A stretch of 64,000 nt of DNA from Cobetia amphilecti (GCF_020217465.1 NZ_CP084115.1:868001-932000), one strand, 5' to 3'; shown: positions 10,171 through 22,706, numbered from the stretch's first letter. The notes: generated by a model not told the origin, from the sequence alone. A program made the numbers and translations.

Positions 10171-11324
10171 CGTCATCTTCTTCTACCATCGCTCCCGAGG
10201 GGGCGGTTGACTCGGTAGACACTGTCTCCAGGGGCGTCGTGCTGATGATGGCCGGCGGGACGGGAGGGCATGTGATCCCGGCGCTGTCGCTGGCGCGTGC
10301 CCTCGCGGCGGCCGGTCACGAGATCCATTGGCTGGGCAGCCCGCGTGGCATCGAGAACCGTCTGGTGCCTGACGCCGGCTATCCGCTGCATCGGGTCGAG
10401 GTCGCGGGCCTGCGTGGCAAGGGGCTGGCGGGCTATGCGGCGATCCCGTTTCGTCTCGCGCGTGCCGTCCTGCAGGCGCGGCGCGTGATTCGTGAGCTCA
10501 AACCGGTGCTTGTGGTGGGCCTCGGTGGCTTCGCCAGTGGTCCGGGCGGGCTCGCGGCGCGCCTTGAAGGCATTCCGCTGGTCATTCATGAGCAGAACGC
10601 CATCGCGGGCCTGACCAACAAGGTGCTGGCGCGGATGGCGACGCGTGTCTACGCCGCCTTCCCGGGCGCCTTCCCGCCCGCTCTCGGGGCTCAGGTGGTG
10701 GGCAATCCGGTGCGTGATGAGATCGCGAATGTCGGTGCCGCAGGTCATGCGTCCGAGTCTGCTGTCGAGACGGCAGGCGAGGCGCGTGCGTTGCATCTGC
10801 TGGTGATGGGCGGCTCGCTGGGGGCTCAGGCGCTCAACGAGACGCTCGCGCCGGCGCTGGCCTTGCTGCCGGAAGCCTCGCGCCCCGTGGTGCGCCATCA
10901 GGCCGGACGTGACAAGCAGGAGGCGACCCTCGCCGCCTATCAGGCAGCCGGTGTCACGGCTGAGGTCAGCGAGTTCATCGGTGACATGGCCGAGGCCTAC
11001 GCCTGGGCAGACCTCGTGGTCTGTCGCGCCGGCGCGCTGACCGTGGCCGAGCTGGCTGCGGCTGGTCGGCCTGCGGTGCTGGTGCCGTTCCCCCACGCCG
11101 TGGATGATCATCAGACCGTCAATGCCGCGGTATTGGTCAAGGCGGATGCCGCGCGCCTGATTCCCCAGAATACGTTGACTGCAGAGCGCCTCGCCGAGAC
11201 GCTGGCAGAATTGCTCGACCCCAAGATACTCACTGGCATGGCCGCTCGCGCCCGCAATAGTGCGGAACTCGATGCGGTAGCGACCATGCTGGCAGGCTGC
11301 ATGGAGACTCGCCTTGAACGCTAG
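10167..11324 (+). CDS. murG: UDP-GlcNAc:undecaprenyl-PP-MurNAc-pentapeptide transferase MurG
   Basis: Peripheral inner-membrane GT28 enzyme that converts lipid I to lipid II. The start at ATG 10167 has AAGGAG seven bases upstream and overlaps the ftsW stop, giving 385 residues with about 25 more at the N-terminus than usual. The glycine-rich [10 protein letters not shown] loop, [23 protein letters not shown] and the [14 protein letters not shown] donor-binding region are all present. It is followed directly by murC with a short overlap. Confidence 0.97.
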   Translation: MTSSSSTIAPEGAVDSVDTVSRGVVLMMAGGTGGHVIPALSLARALAAAGHEIHWLGSPRGIENRLVPDAGYPLHRVEVAGLRGKGLAGYAAIPFRLARAVLQARRVIRELKPVLVVGLGGFASGPGGLAARLEGIPLVIHEQNAIAGLTNKVLARMATRVYAAFPGAFPPALGAQVVGNPVRDEIANVGAAGHASESAVETAGEARALHLLVMGGSLGAQALNETLAPALALLPEASRPVVRHQAGRDKQEATLAAYQAAGVTAEVSEFIGDMAEAYAWADLVVCRAGALTVAELAAAGRPAVLVPFPHAVDDHQTVNAAVLVKADAARLIPQNTLTAERLAETLAELLDPKILTGMAARARNSAELDAVATMLAGCMETRLER

Positions 11325-12759
11325 CAATTCTGATCGCGGTGCAGGTATGCGCCGCATCCGTCGTATCCACTTCGTCGGCATCGGCGGTGTGGGCATGTGT
11401 GGTATCGCCGAAGTACTGGGCAACATGGGCTATGAGGTCAGCGGCAGTGACCTCAAGGAATCCGCCGTCACGGCTCACCTGCGTGAGTGCGGCGTGCGTG
11501 TCGCCATCGGTCATGCGGCCATCAATGCCGAAGGCGCGGATGTAGTCGTGGTCTCGACCGCGGTGGACACCACCAACCCGGAAGTGGCCTGGGCGCGGGA
11601 GCATCGCATTCCCGTCGTGCGTCGTGCGGAGATGCTCGCCGAGCTGATGCGCTTCCGCCAGGGCATCGCGATTGCCGGCACCCACGGCAAGACCACCACC
11701 ACCAGCCTGACCGCGACCCTGCTCGCGGAAGGTGGCATGGACCCGACCTTCGTCATCGGCGGCAAGCTGACCAGTGCGGGCACCAATGCCCGTCTGGGCG
11801 AGGGCGAGTATCTGGTCGCCGAGGCGGACGAGTCCGATGCCTCCTTCCTGCATCTGCAGCCGTTGATCTCGGTGGTGACCAACGTCGATGCCGATCACAT
11901 GGCCACCTATGAGGGCGACTTCAATCGCCTCAAGGACACCTTCATCGAATTCCTGCACAACCTGCCGTTCTACGGTCTGGCGGTGCTGTGTATCGATGAT
12001 GCCAACGTGCGTGAGCTGCTGCCGCGTGTTCAGCGTCAGTTCGTGACCTACGGCTTCAGCGACGATGCCGATTACCGCATCAGCGATTTCCGCCAGGGTG
12101 GCGGTCAGCTCAGCTTCACGGCGCTGCGTCCGGAAGGCCATGCACCGCTCGAGATCACCCTGGCGATGCCGGGTGAGCACAATGCGCTCAATGCCCTGGC
12201 GGCGATCGCCATCGCCACCGATGTCGGTGTCAGCGATGAGGCCATCGCCCGCGCGCTGGCAAGCTTTGCCGGTGTCGGTCGTCGCTTCCAGGTGCACGGA
12301 GAATTCGCGGCACCCGATGGTGAGCAGAGCGTGATGCTGGTGGACGATTATGGCCACCACCCGCGCGAAGTGGAGATGGTGATTCGCGCCGTGCGCGCCG
12401 GCTGGCCGCAGCGCCGTCTGGTGATGGCCTACCAGCCGCACCGTTATTCGCGCACCCATGATCTCTATGAAGACTTCGTGCGTGTGCTGTCCGAAGTCGA
12501 CACCCTGTTGCTGCTGGATGTCTACAGTGCCGGGGAAGCGATGATTCCGGGCGCCGATGGCCGCTCGCTGGCGGGCTCGATCCGTCAGCGCGGTCAGGTG
12601 GACCCGCTGTTCGTCGAGCACAAGCGTGCGTTGCCGGACCTGCTCAAGAACGTGCTGCGTCCGGGCGATATCCTGATTACCCAGGGGGCGGGCGATGTCG
12701 GTGGCATTGCGCTGGCACTGGCGGGGGCCGACCTCAAGCTTGACGAGGTGACGCTATGA
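11314..12759 (+). CDS. murC: UDP-MurNAc:L-alanine ligase MurC
   Basis: First Mur ligase, adding L-Ala to UDP-MurNAc in the cytoplasm. The Rossmann motif [10 protein letters not shown], the P-loop GTHGKTT (residues 122-128), EADESDASF and [10 protein letters not shown] are diagnostic. The listed start is TTG 11314, which overlaps the murG stop and has GGAGA upstream. ATG 11347 is an alternative that would remove eleven residues and has a weaker binding site. The length of 481 residues is close to the E. coli enzyme. It overlaps ddlB by four bases. Confidence 0.96.
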   Translation: MNASNSDRGAGMRRIRRIHFVGIGGVGMCGIAEVLGNMGYEVSGSDLKESAVTAHLRECGVRVAIGHAAINAEGADVVVVSTAVDTTNPEVAWAREHRIPVVRRAEMLAELMRFRQGIAIAGTHGKTTTTSLTATLLAEGGMDPTFVIGGKLTSAGTNARLGEGEYLVAEADESDASFLHLQPLISVVTNVDADHMATYEGDFNRLKDTFIEFLHNLPFYGLAVLCIDDANVRELLPRVQRQFVTYGFSDDADYRISDFRQGGGQLSFTALRPEGHAPLEITLAMPGEHNALNALAAIAIATDVGVSDEAIARALASFAGVGRRFQVHGEFAAPDGEQSVMLVDDYGHHPREVEMVIRAVRAGWPQRRLVMAYQPHRYSRTHDLYEDFVRVLSEVDTLLLLDVYSAGEAMIPGADGRSLAGSIRQRGQVDPLFVEHKRALPDLLKNVLRPGDILITQGAGDVGGIALALAGADLKLDEVTL

Positions 12760-13757
12760 CCGTCTCTTCCTCCCCGTCCGGATCGACAGGCGTGAATCCT
12801 GAGCTGGCTACGCGCTATGGACGTGTCGTGGTGCTGTTCGGTGGCCTGAGCGCCGAGCGCGAGGTGTCGCTCAAGAGTGGTGCGGCGGTGCTGGCGGCCC
12901 TGCAGGGCGCAGGCGTCGATGTGCAGGGCTATGACATGGCGCATGGGCTGGCCGGTCTCGAGGCTTTGCGCCCCGACCGTGTCTTCATCGCCATGCATGG
13001 TCGCGGCGGCGAAGATGGCACCTTGCAGGGTGCGCTGGAATTGCTGGGCATCCCCTACACCGGCAGCGGCGTACTGGCCTCTGCACTGGGCATGGACAAG
13101 CTGCGCACCAAGAAGCTCTGGGATATCGAAGGCTTGCCGACGCCGCGTTCCTGTCGCCTGGCGGCGGACACGGACTGGCAGTCGGTGCTCGAGACGCTCG
13201 GTACGCCGGTGGTGGTCAAGCCGGTGCATGAGGGGTCGACACTCGGCATCCATATCGTCGAGGACGCCCAGGCGCTCCAGGATGCCTGGACGGATGCCAG
13301 CCGCTTCGATGCGGTGGTGATGGCCGAGCGTTTCATCAAGGGCCCGGAATACACGGTGTCGGTATTGGACGGCGAAGTCCTGCCGGCCATTCGCATCGAA
13401 GCCGATAGTGGCTTCTATGATTACGATGCCAAATACATCGCCAATACCACGCGCTATCTGCTGCCTTGTGGTCTGAGCGCTGCGCGCGAGGCGGAATTGG
13501 CCGAGATCTCGCTCAAGGCATTCAACGTGCTGGGCTGCGAGGGTTGGGGCCGTGTCGATGTGATGGAAGATGCGGACGGCGCCTTCTGGCTGCTGGAAGT
13601 CAACACCTCGCCGGGCATGACCGATCACAGCCTGGTGCCGCAGTCCGCGGCGCATGTCGGGCTCGATTTCGCCACCCTGGTGCTGCGTATTCTCGACACG
13701 ACTCTCGCCGAGCGGGACGCAAACGACGCGTCAGTCGCTCAGCAGAGTGGTCATTGA
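12756..13757 (+). CDS. ddlB: D-alanine:D-alanine ligase Ddl (B type)
   Basis: ATP-grasp ligase of 333 residues making the D-Ala-D-Ala dipeptide used by Mur[20 protein letters not shown] at the N-terminus, [13 protein letters not shown], the ATP-grasp strand [13 protein letters not shown], and [17 protein letters not shown] at the metal site are all clear. The ATG overlaps the murC stop (ATGA). The location between murC and ftsQ is the usual one for ddlB. Confidence 0.97.
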   Translation: MTVSSSPSGSTGVNPELATRYGRVVVLFGGLSAEREVSLKSGAAVLAALQGAGVDVQGYDMAHGLAGLEALRPDRVFIAMHGRGGEDGTLQGALELLGIPYTGSGVLASALGMDKLRTKKLWDIEGLPTPRSCRLAADTDWQSVLETLGTPVVVKPVHEGSTLGIHIVEDAQALQDAWTDASRFDAVVMAERFIKGPEYTVSVLDGEVLPAIRIEADSGFYDYDAKYIANTTRYLLPCGLSAAREAELAEISLKAFNVLGCEGWGRVDVMEDADGAFWLLEVNTSPGMTDHSLVPQSAAHVGLDFATLVLRILDTTLAERDANDASVAQQSGH

Positions 13758-13760
13758 TCG

Positions 13761-14489
13761 ATGGCGGCGCGTAGCACTACCGGCGCAATCTTCGGCCTCG
13801 TTCTCGGTCTTGCGCTGCTGGTCGCGGGCGGACAGGCATTGTGGACCTGGCTTGACCGTCCCATTGAGCGAGTCACCATCAAGGGTGACTTCGATCATGT
13901 CAGTGCTGCCTACCTTCAGCGTCATATCGCGCCGTTGATTCGTGGCCAGAGCTGGCTCTCTGTCCCATTGGGCGAGGTTCGGCGTCGCGCGTTGGCGATC
14001 GATTGGCTGAGTGAGGTCAGCATCTCGCGTCGCTGGCCGGATACACTCGAATTCGAGCTGTTTGAACAGCAGCCGGTGGCCTACTGGAATGATGGCGAAT
14101 TGCTCAATGTGCGCGGTGATGCCTTCCAGGCGGGCCCGGTCACGCAGCTGGGCAATCTGCCCAATCTGGCGGGGCCCAAGGGCAGTGGGTCCGAGGTGCT
14201 GGCCGAGCTTGACGCGCTGCAGAGCCAGTTGGGCGGGCTGGGGCTCAATGTCTCCCAGTTGCGATTGGAGCCACGCGGCGCCTGGCGCTTTCAGGTCAAT
14301 GATTCGGTGTGGGTGATGCTGGGTCGCAATGATCGAGAGGCACGTCTGGCGCGTTTCATGGCGGCCTGGCAGCGGCGTCTGGGTGATGAGGCGTCGCAGA
14401 TCCGCTACATTGATCTGCGCTACCCCAACGGAGTGGCAGTGGCGTGGCATGGGGAGACGACGGCACCCGAAGAAGGCAAGGACAGTTGA
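13761..14489 (+). CDS. ftsQ: Cell division protein FtsQ
   Basis: Bitopic divisome protein of 242 residues linking FtsL/FtsB to the rest of the divisome. A short cytoplasmic tail, one membrane segment at about residues 7-28 (GAIFGLVLGLALLVAGGQALW), then the POTRA domain beginning IERVTIKGDFDHVSAAYLQ. The beta domain includes WPDTLEFELFEQQPVAYWNDGELLN, a typical FtsQ stretch. It begins three bases after ddlB, then a 289-bp gap precedes ftsA, unlike the close ftsQ-ftsA packing in E. coli. Confidence 0.95.
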   Translation: MAARSTTGAIFGLVLGLALLVAGGQALWTWLDRPIERVTIKGDFDHVSAAYLQRHIAPLIRGQSWLSVPLGEVRRRALAIDWLSEVSISRRWPDTLEFELFEQQPVAYWNDGELLNVRGDAFQAGPVTQLGNLPNLAGPKGSGSEVLAELDALQSQLGGLGLNVSQLRLEPRGAWRFQVNDSVWVMLGRNDREARLARFMAAWQRRLGDEASQIRYIDLRYPNGVAVAWHGETTAPEEGKDS

Positions 14490-14778
14490 GGCAAATGGCG
14501 ACACTCACTACATGCTTCGTTTGCGTGTGAGTATTAGCAAAATGGCGACATCGCCAGTTTCATTTGTCGTCAATCCCGCCTATTCTAGCGGGGATTTGCG
14601 CCCCTCGGTATTTTAGGCTGGTATGCCCCAAGTGGCTGCTCCTATACTGGGAAGTCAAATCCCTCTGTACGGGTTAAACGGAACGTAAACCCGTTTTGGG
14701 TGGTGCGGCAGACATGTTGTCTGTCAAAGCGCGCAATTATTTTCATGATGAACCAGAATCAAGGAGCTGGCCCGACCT
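14490..14778 (+). promoter_or_regulatory. ftsQ-ftsA intergenic region, probable ftsA-ftsZ promoter region
   Basis: This 289-bp non-coding stretch is AT-richer than its surroundings. It carries a near-identical direct repeat, GCAAATGGCGACA at 14491-14503 and GCAAAATGGCGACA at 14537-14550. A TATACT hexamer at 14643-14648 resembles a sigma-70 -10 box, but no good -35 lies 16-18 bases upstream, so the promoter is only suggested. AAGGAG just before ATG 14779 is the ftsA ribosome binding site. Confidence 0.45.
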
Positions 14779-16059
14779 ATGGCAGGACATTCCAAATCAC
14801 AGGATATGGTGGTCGGGCTGGACATCGGAACCTCCAAGGTAGTCGCGATCGTGGGTCAGCCGACCGATGATGGCGGTATCGAAATTGCGGGAATTGGCTC
14901 CCACCCTTCACGTGGCATGAAGAAGGGTGTGGTGATCAACATCGAATCGACCGTACAGTCGATTCAGCGCGCAGTGGAGGAGGCTGAGTTGATGGCCGGC
15001 TGCGATATCCACTCGGTATATGTGGGCATCGCCGGCAGTCATATCAGTTCGATGAATTCCGATGGTGTCGTGGCGATCAAGGATCGCGAAGTGACGCCGT
15101 CTGATATCGAACGCGTGATCGACTCGGCGCGCGCTCGAGCGATTTCTGAAGGTCAGCGCATTCTTCACGTGCTGCCGCAGGAATATGCCATTGACCGTCA
15201 GGAAGGTATTCGCGAGCCGTTGGGCATGTCCGGGGTGCGTCTTGAGGCGCGCGTTCACCTGGTCACTGCCGCACTGAATGCCGTGCAGAATATCGAGAAG
15301 TGCGTGCGTCGCTGCGGGCTCGAAGTCGACGACATCATTCTCGAGCAGCTCGCCTCGAGTCATGCGGTTCTGACCGAGGATGAGCGTGAATTGGGTGTGT
15401 GCATGGTGGATATCGGCGGTGGTACCACGGATATCGCCGTCTTCACCGAAGGTGCCATTCGTCATACGGCTGTGATCCCCATCGCGGGTGATCAGGTCAC
15501 GAATGACATCGCCATGGCGCTGCGTACACCGACGCAATATGCAGAAGAAATCAAGGTCAAGTATGCCTGTGCTCTGACCCAGCTGGCCTCCAGCGACGAG
15601 ACGATCAAGGTGCCGAGTGTCGGTGACCGACCGGCACGTGATCTGTCCCGTCAAGCGTTGGCCGAAGTGGTCGAGCCCAGGTATGAGGAACTGTTCACCC
15701 TGGTCCGCGATGAATTGCGTCGTAGTGGCTATGAAGATCTCGTGGCTGCGGGCGTGGTTCTGACGGGTGGAACGTCACGCATGGAAGGTGTCGTTGAGCT
15801 GGCGGAGGAGATCTTCCACATGCCGGTTCGCATCGCTTGCCCGCAAAATGTGCGTGGACTGGCGGATGTGGTCCGCAATCCGATTTATTCCACGGGTGTG
15901 GGTTTGCTACATTATGGGATGAAACAGGAGCGGCACACGCCATCGTCGACGACCGTCGCGGTGCGCAGAGAGGAATCTGCCGCGCGACGCGTTCACGGCC
16001 AAGAGCACGACACCTCCACGCTGGAGCGGATCAAGGGCTGGTTCAAGGGAAATTTCTGA
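14779..16059 (+). CDS. ftsA: Cell division protein FtsA
   Basis: Actin-like protein of 426 residues that tethers FtsZ to the membrane and recruits later divisome proteins. The ATPase-fold motifs [30 protein letters not shown] and [13 protein letters not shown] are present in order, with the 1C domain ([17 protein letters not shown]) between the first two. The C-terminus [12 protein letters not shown] is the expected amphipathic membrane-targeting helix. Its position just upstream of ftsZ confirms the identity. Confidence 0.98.
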   Translation: MAGHSKSQDMVVGLDIGTSKVVAIVGQPTDDGGIEIAGIGSHPSRGMKKGVVINIESTVQSIQRAVEEAELMAGCDIHSVYVGIAGSHISSMNSDGVVAIKDREVTPSDIERVIDSARARAISEGQRILHVLPQEYAIDRQEGIREPLGMSGVRLEARVHLVTAALNAVQNIEKCVRRCGLEVDDIILEQLASSHAVLTEDERELGVCMVDIGGGTTDIAVFTEGAIRHTAVIPIAGDQVTNDIAMALRTPTQYAEEIKVKYACALTQLASSDETIKVPSVGDRPARDLSRQALAEVVEPRYEELFTLVRDELRRSGYEDLVAAGVVLTGGTSRMEGVVELAEEIFHMPVRIACPQNVRGLADVVRNPIYSTGVGLLHYGMKQERHTPSSTTVAVRREESAARRVHGQEHDTSTLERIKGWFKGNF

Positions 16060-16099
16060 CAGGGATTACAGAAAGACTGTGATCCAGGAGACAGGGCAT

Positions 16100-17266
16100 A
16101 TGTTCGAACTGGTAGATAACGCACCCTCCAGCAGCGCGGTCATCAAGGTGATCGGTGTTGGCGGCGGCGGTGGTAACGCCGTCAATCACATGGTCGAGAG
16201 CAACATCGAAGGCGTCGAGTTCATCTGCGCCAACACCGATGCTCAGGCGCTCAAGCGCGTGGCCGCCAAGACTGTCCTGCAGCTGGGCAGTGAAATCACC
16301 AAGGGGCTTGGCGCTGGCGCCAACCCGGAAGTGGGCCGCCAGGCGGCGATGGAAGACCGTGAGCGTATCGTCGAGCTGCTGCAAGGCGCCGACATGGTCT
16401 TCATCACGGCTGGCATGGGGGGTGGTACCGGTACCGGCGGTGCTCCTGTCGTGGCGCAGGTCGCCAAGGAGCTGGGCATCCTGACCGTGGCCGTCGTCAC
16501 GCGTCCGTTCCCGTTCGAAGGGCCGCGTCGTCAGAAGGCGGCGGAGCAGGGCATGAAGGAGCTCTCCGAGCACGTCGACTCCCTGATCACCATCCCCAAC
16601 GAGAAGCTGCTGTCTGTGCTGGGCAAGAGCGCCAGCCTGCTGAGCGCCTTCAGCGCCGCCAACGACGTGTTGCTGGGTGCCGTGCAGGGGATCGCGGAGC
16701 TGATCACCAGCCCGGGCATCATCAACGTCGATTTCGCCGACGTGCGCACTGTCATGTCCGAGATGGGCATGGCGATGATGGGTACCGGTGACGCCATCGG
16801 CGAGAACCGTGCTCGTGAAGCCGCCGAGAAGGCCATTCGCAGCCCGCTGCTCGAAGACATCGATCTGCACGGCGCGCGCGGTATCTTGGTCAACATCACG
16901 GCAGGCCCGGACCTCTCCATCGGTGAATTCAACGATGTGGGTGCCACCGTGCAGGAGTTCGCTTCTCCGGACGCCACCATCGTGGTCGGGACGTCCATCG
17001 ACATGGACATGACCGACGAGCTGCGTGTCACTGTCGTGGCGGCGGGTCTCGACGGTCGCGTCGAGAAGCCGGCGGCGCGTGAAACGGCACCGGCCAAGCG
17101 TACCGTCGAGAAGCCGGCAGACTACCGCAGCTTGCAGACGCCGACGGTCACCCGTCAGGCCAAGGAAGAGCAGGAAGCGGCAGCCAAGAAGTCGGAGCCG
17201 CGCAAGTCGCGTGATATGGATGACTATCTCGATATCCCGGCCTTCCTGCGTCGCCAGGCTGACTGA
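16100..17266 (+). CDS. ftsZ: Cell division protein FtsZ
   Basis: Tubulin-like GTPase that forms the Z ring. ATG 16100 follows AGGAG and gives the usual start MFELVDN; an upstream in-frame GTG at 16079 would add seven residues and is not favoured. The protein has 388 residues. [13 protein letters not shown] at the N-terminus and the signature GGGTGTG at residues 107-113 bind [14 protein letters not shown] holds the T7-loop region. A variable linker ends in the conserved C-terminal peptide [12 protein letters not shown], which binds FtsA and ZipA. Confidence 0.99.
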   Translation: MFELVDNAPSSSAVIKVIGVGGGGGNAVNHMVESNIEGVEFICANTDAQALKRVAAKTVLQLGSEITKGLGAGANPEVGRQAAMEDRERIVELLQGADMVFITAGMGGGTGTGGAPVVAQVAKELGILTVAVVTRPFPFEGPRRQKAAEQGMKELSEHVDSLITIPNEKLLSVLGKSASLLSAFSAANDVLLGAVQGIAELITSPGIINVDFADVRTVMSEMGMAMMGTGDAIGENRAREAAEKAIRSPLLEDIDLHGARGILVNITAGPDLSIGEFNDVGATVQEFASPDATIVVGTSIDMDMTDELRVTVVAAGLDGRVEKPAARETAPAKRTVEKPADYRSLQTPTVTRQAKEEQEAAAKKSEPRKSRDMDDYLDIPAFLRRQAD

Positions 17267-17344
17267 TGCGCACTGACTGACACGTCATTGACGCTCATGT
17301 GCCAGTCGGCACGAGGCTGAGATGGCACGGCTCATCATGAGTCT

Positions 17345-17382
17345 GACTTCACCCATCCGGGGCTTCCCGGGTGGGTGAAGTC
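17345..17382 (+). terminator. Probable terminator after ftsZ
   Basis: A 16-bp stem (GACTTCACCCATCCGG with CCGGGTGGGTGAAGTC, one G-T pair) closes a six-base loop, 78 bases after the ftsZ stop. It is followed only by GTTT, so termination may be partial. The remaining sequence up to lpxC holds no convincing gene. Confidence 0.65.
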
Positions 17383-17648
17383 GTTTCCGGGGCAGACAAA
17401 AGGGGCTTTCGCCGCCGGCGCGGGGCGCTGCCTGTGCGTCACGGGTGCATCCGCCAGTGACGTGGGCGCGTAGGGAAGGGAGGACTTCAAGCTGTCTTGC
17501 ACATTGATTATCGTTTTATGACAGTGCGAGTGAGAACTGTTTGGTGATTGCGTGTTCATACTCAGCACGAGGCCAGCAGGCGCGCGGGTCAGCCTCAATG
17601 GTGCTCGAAAGGCAATGTTGAATTTCCCTAACAGCGGCAGGTGACAAT

Positions 17649-17677
17649 TTGTTGAATTCCTGCATTGCTGTTATCAT
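17649..17677 (+). promoter_or_regulatory. Candidate sigma-70 promoter of lpxC
   Basis: TTGTTG at 17649-17654 and TATCAT at 17672-17677 are separated by 17 bases. The -10 matches consensus in five of six positions and the -35 in three. A start site near 17684 would leave a leader of about 34 bases before the lpxC ATG. The preceding strong hairpin and 451-bp gap fit an independent transcription unit. Confidence 0.5.
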
Positions 17678-17717
17678 GAACACTGTTTCCAAATTCAGGC
17701 TGACTGGCTATCTCCCT

Positions 17718-18629
17718 ATGATTCGACAAAAAACACTCCAGAATACGATCCGCGCCACAGGCGTTGGTCTGCACTCAGGTGACAAGGTTTACCTGACGCT
17801 GCGTCCCGCTCCGGTCAACACCGGCATCGTCTTCATCCGTACCGATCTCGAGCCGCAGGCTCATATCCGTGCCGATGCGATGAGCGTCCGTGATACCACC
17901 ATGTGCACCGCCGTCTCCAACGGTGAAGCCAAGGTGACGACCGTCGAGCACCTGATGTCCGCCTTTGCAGGCCTGGGCATCGACAACTGCTTCGTCGAGC
18001 TGTCCGCGCCGGAAGTGCCGATCATGGACGGCAGCGCCGGTCCGTTCGTCTTCCTGATCCAGTCCGCTGGTATCCAGGAGCAGTCGTCGCTCAAGAAGTT
18101 CATCCGCATCAAGCGCGAGATCGAAGTGCGTGATGGTGACAAGGTCGCGACCTTCCTGCCGCACAATGGCTTCAAGGTGTCCTTCGCCATCGACTTCGAT
18201 CACCCGGTGTTCGAGCAGCAGAAGCAGACCACCACGGTCGACTTCTCTACCACCTCCTTCGTCAAGGAAGTGTCTCGCGCGCGTACCTTCGGCTTCATGC
18301 GTGACCTCGAGTTCCTGCGCTCCCAGAACCTCGCGCTGGGTGGAAGCCTCGACAACGCCATCGTCGTCGATGACTATCGCATCCTCAACGATGAAGGCCT
18401 GCGTTACGACGATGAGTTCGTCAAGCACAAGGTGCTGGACGCCATCGGTGACCTCTACCAGCTGGGTCACAGCATCATCGGTGAGTTCCGTGGCTACAAG
18501 TCCGGTCATGGCCTCAACAACATGCTGTGCCGCGCGCTGCTGGAAAATGCCGACAGCTACGAGATCGTCACCTTCGAGAACTCCGATGCGATGCCGATTT
18601 CCTATGCCTCTCCGGCGCTTGCCGTCTGA
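17718..18629 (+). CDS. lpxC: UDP-3-O-acyl-N-acetylglucosamine deacetylase LpxC
   Basis: Zinc amidase catalysing the committed step of lipid A synthesis in the cytoplasm. ATG 17718 gives the standard start [21 protein letters not shown] and 303 residues; the frame is open further upstream, but that part overlaps the promoter. The zinc ligands are H78 (in [10 protein letters not shown]), H237 and D241 (in [13 protein letters not shown]). [15 protein letters not shown] follows. It sits after ftsZ as in E. coli and Pseudomonas. Confidence 0.98.
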   Translation: MIRQKTLQNTIRATGVGLHSGDKVYLTLRPAPVNTGIVFIRTDLEPQAHIRADAMSVRDTTMCTAVSNGEAKVTTVEHLMSAFAGLGIDNCFVELSAPEVPIMDGSAGPFVFLIQSAGIQEQSSLKKFIRIKREIEVRDGDKVATFLPHNGFKVSFAIDFDHPVFEQQKQTTTVDFSTTSFVKEVSRARTFGFMRDLEFLRSQNLALGGSLDNAIVVDDYRILNDEGLRYDDEFVKHKVLDAIGDLYQLGHSIIGEFRGYKSGHGLNNMLCRALLENADSYEIVTFENSDAMPISYASPALAV

Positions 18630-18780
18630 GTCGAGGCCAATGACATCTGCGAAAGCTGCAAGACGAGGTATTTCAAAAGAAAAGCACTCAGAGAGACAGT
18701 ACGAGCAGAACACTGTGACCTAGCCCGTCCAGCCTGACAGCACTGCTCCGGCCTTAGCCAGCCGGAGATGGAAACGACAA

Positions 18781-18812
18781 CAGCCGCGCCGCCCTTCTGG
18801 GCGGCGCGGCTG
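18781..18812. terminator. Bidirectional terminator between lpxC and the dciA-like gene
   Basis: A perfect 14-bp GC-rich stem (CAGCCGCGCCGCCC / GGGCGGCGCGGCTG) with a TTCT loop. Short T-rich flanks on both strands let it serve the two convergent genes. The 150 bases between lpxC and this hairpin hold no gene that I can support. Confidence 0.7.
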
Positions 18813-18845
18813 TTTGCATGGCAGACAAGAAATGCTTGAGTTGGC

Positions 18846-19325
18846 TCAGGGCGTCTCGGTGTCGTCGCTCGAATCCGATGCGTGAGCTGCCAGTCGCTCC
18901 AGGGCGAGGCGCAGACGCTCGTCCCGGGTATGGGAGGCGCAATCCAGCAGATGTTCCGCGGCAGCCTCTGGCAAGTGGCGTGGTTGGCGCGCGGGCACGA
19001 AGGCCGGACGGATCGGGCGGACCTTGAAGGCCAGGCGGGCGAGGGTGGCGAGTTCTGGCAGCTCGCGCAGCACACTGATCAGGCGACGCTGCTCATAGCG
19101 CAGCCAGGTCAGCCAGGAGGCGCGGCTGGTGATCAGCGTCAAGGTGTCATCGTGATAGCCGCCGACGAAGACCTGTTCCTGCATGTCTTTGGGCAGTGCA
19201 GCACGCAGGTGCAGCTGGGCCTGCTCGAGCATGCGCGCCTGGCGCATGACGCTGCCAAGTTGCCCCTTGCCGTTCAACAGGCGCGCCGCGGGCTGGGCGC
19301 GGAAACGCTTAGCCTTTATACTCAT
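18846..19325 (-). CDS. dciA: DUF721/DciA-family protein (probable replicative helicase loader)
   Basis: A basic protein of 159 residues from ATG 19325; the frame extends upstream but that part overlaps the divergent gene. The region from about residue 20 to 110 (LGSVMRQARMLEQAQLHLRAALP, YHDDTLTLITSRASWLTWLRYEQ) fits the DUF721/DciA fold, a KH-like domain known to load DnaB in bacteria lacking DnaC or DnaI. The C-terminal third (HTRDERLRLALERLA) is probably helical or disordered. The lpxC-DUF721-secA order is standard in pseudomonads and relatives. The assignment rests on the family pattern and context. Confidence 0.75.
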   Translation of the reverse strand: MSIKAKRFRAQPAARLLNGKGQLGSVMRQARMLEQAQLHLRAALPKDMQEQVFVGGYHDDTLTLITSRASWLTWLRYEQRRLISVLRELPELATLARLAFKVRPIRPAFVPARQPRHLPEAAAEHLLDCASHTRDERLRLALERLAAHASDSSDDTETP

Positions 19326-19387
19326 GGGCTTGCATGCCGGTTCGGTGATTTCCGGCAATCTATCATGAGCGGGAGTCCGGCAACAGC

Positions 19388-19768
19388 ATGAGCCCTGTCG
19401 ATGCCACAGCACGCCCTCGTGCGTTACCGGATTCCGGTAGCGGCGCTTCGCGTCGCTGGTCGGTACGCACGGCGCCGCGCTGGCTGCTGGCAGGCCTGCT
19501 GCTCAGCTGTCTGTTCCCCGCTGGACTGAGCGCGGCGCAGGTCGAGCGCGTCAATCTGACGCTGGCCAGCATCCAGTTGCTGGCACCCGCGGTGATACGT
19601 GCCGAGAGTCGCCGTCAGGGGCTACGCTGCCTGCGCAAGCGGGTGCGTCGTGCGCCCCAGGCCAGTCCCAACCTCCCGCGCCAGCGCTCCTTCGTTTCCT
19701 GCACCCGCGTCCTGCTGCGTGGCCTCGTCAATGCCATCGCGCCGCGTGCGCCGCCCCTTCTGTCCTGA
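19388..19768 (+). CDS. Candidate secretion-monitoring arrest peptide upstream of secA (RAPP type)
   Basis: A 126-residue ORF in the place secM holds in E. coli. Residues 1-31 form a long basic N-region, residues 32-47 a hydrophobic core (WLLAGLLLSCLFPAGL), and SAA at 48-50 a plausible signal peptidase site. The rest is strongly basic. The protein ends NAIAPRAPPLLS, with RAPP at residues 120-123 three residues from the stop; SecM ends in RAGP plus four residues, and the known arrest peptides ApdA and ApdP use RAPP. No SecM sequence similarity is seen otherwise. The nucleotides after RAPP can pair with the secA ribosome binding site. ATG 19388 has only a weak GGGAG upstream. Function is inferred and stalling is untested; the chance that the ORF is spurious is not zero in such GC-rich DNA. 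Confidence 0.65.
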   Translation: MSPVDATARPRALPDSGSGASRRWSVRTAPRWLLAGLLLSCLFPAGLSAAQVERVNLTLASIQLLAPAVIRAESRRQGLRCLRKRVRRAPQASPNLPRQRSFVSCTRVLLRGLVNAIAPRAPPLLS

Positions 19769-19942
19769 CACCCCGTTCATCGTTCGCGTCGCGGATGATG
19801 AGGTTCGTTTTCTCTTTCGAGCGTAATGCCTGATGGGCCCCGGGCCACATCGAGCTGCCCTGTCATCGCGTTTGGCGGCAGCGCTTGAGTGTCATGATAT
19901 GTGAAGGCGTGACCCGACCCCGGGTCACGTACAAGGACAGAA
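19758..19942 (+). promoter_or_regulatory. Long-range pairing that could sequester the secA ribosome binding site
   Basis: TTCTGTCCT at 19758-19766 (the last sense codons and stop of the small ORF) is perfectly complementary to AGGACAGAA at 19934-19942, which contains the secA Shine-Dalgarno and spacer. The nine pairs would mask secA initiation. With a ribosome halted on RAPP (P-site codon about 19751-19753), the mRNA channel would cover roughly to 19767, that is, the whole upstream arm. This mirrors the secM-secA logic; it is a prediction from sequence. Confidence 0.55.
19908..19929 (+). promoter_or_regulatory. Hairpin just upstream of the secA Shine-Dalgarno
   Basis: A perfect 9-bp stem, CGTGACCCG with CGGGTCACG, closes an ACCC loop. 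It ends three bases before AAGGA (19933-19937), the secA ribosome binding site. It would sit inside the larger pairing between 19758-19766 and 19934-19942 and could stack on it or position the binding site. There is no T-run, so it is not a terminator. Confidence 0.5.
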
Positions 19943-19943
19943 T

Positions 19944-22706
<2,763 letters not shown>

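Noticed and set aside
17335-17598. An 87-codon minus-strand frame between ftsZ and lpxC
   Set aside because: It runs through the terminator hairpin, has no ribosome binding site and no recognisable composition.
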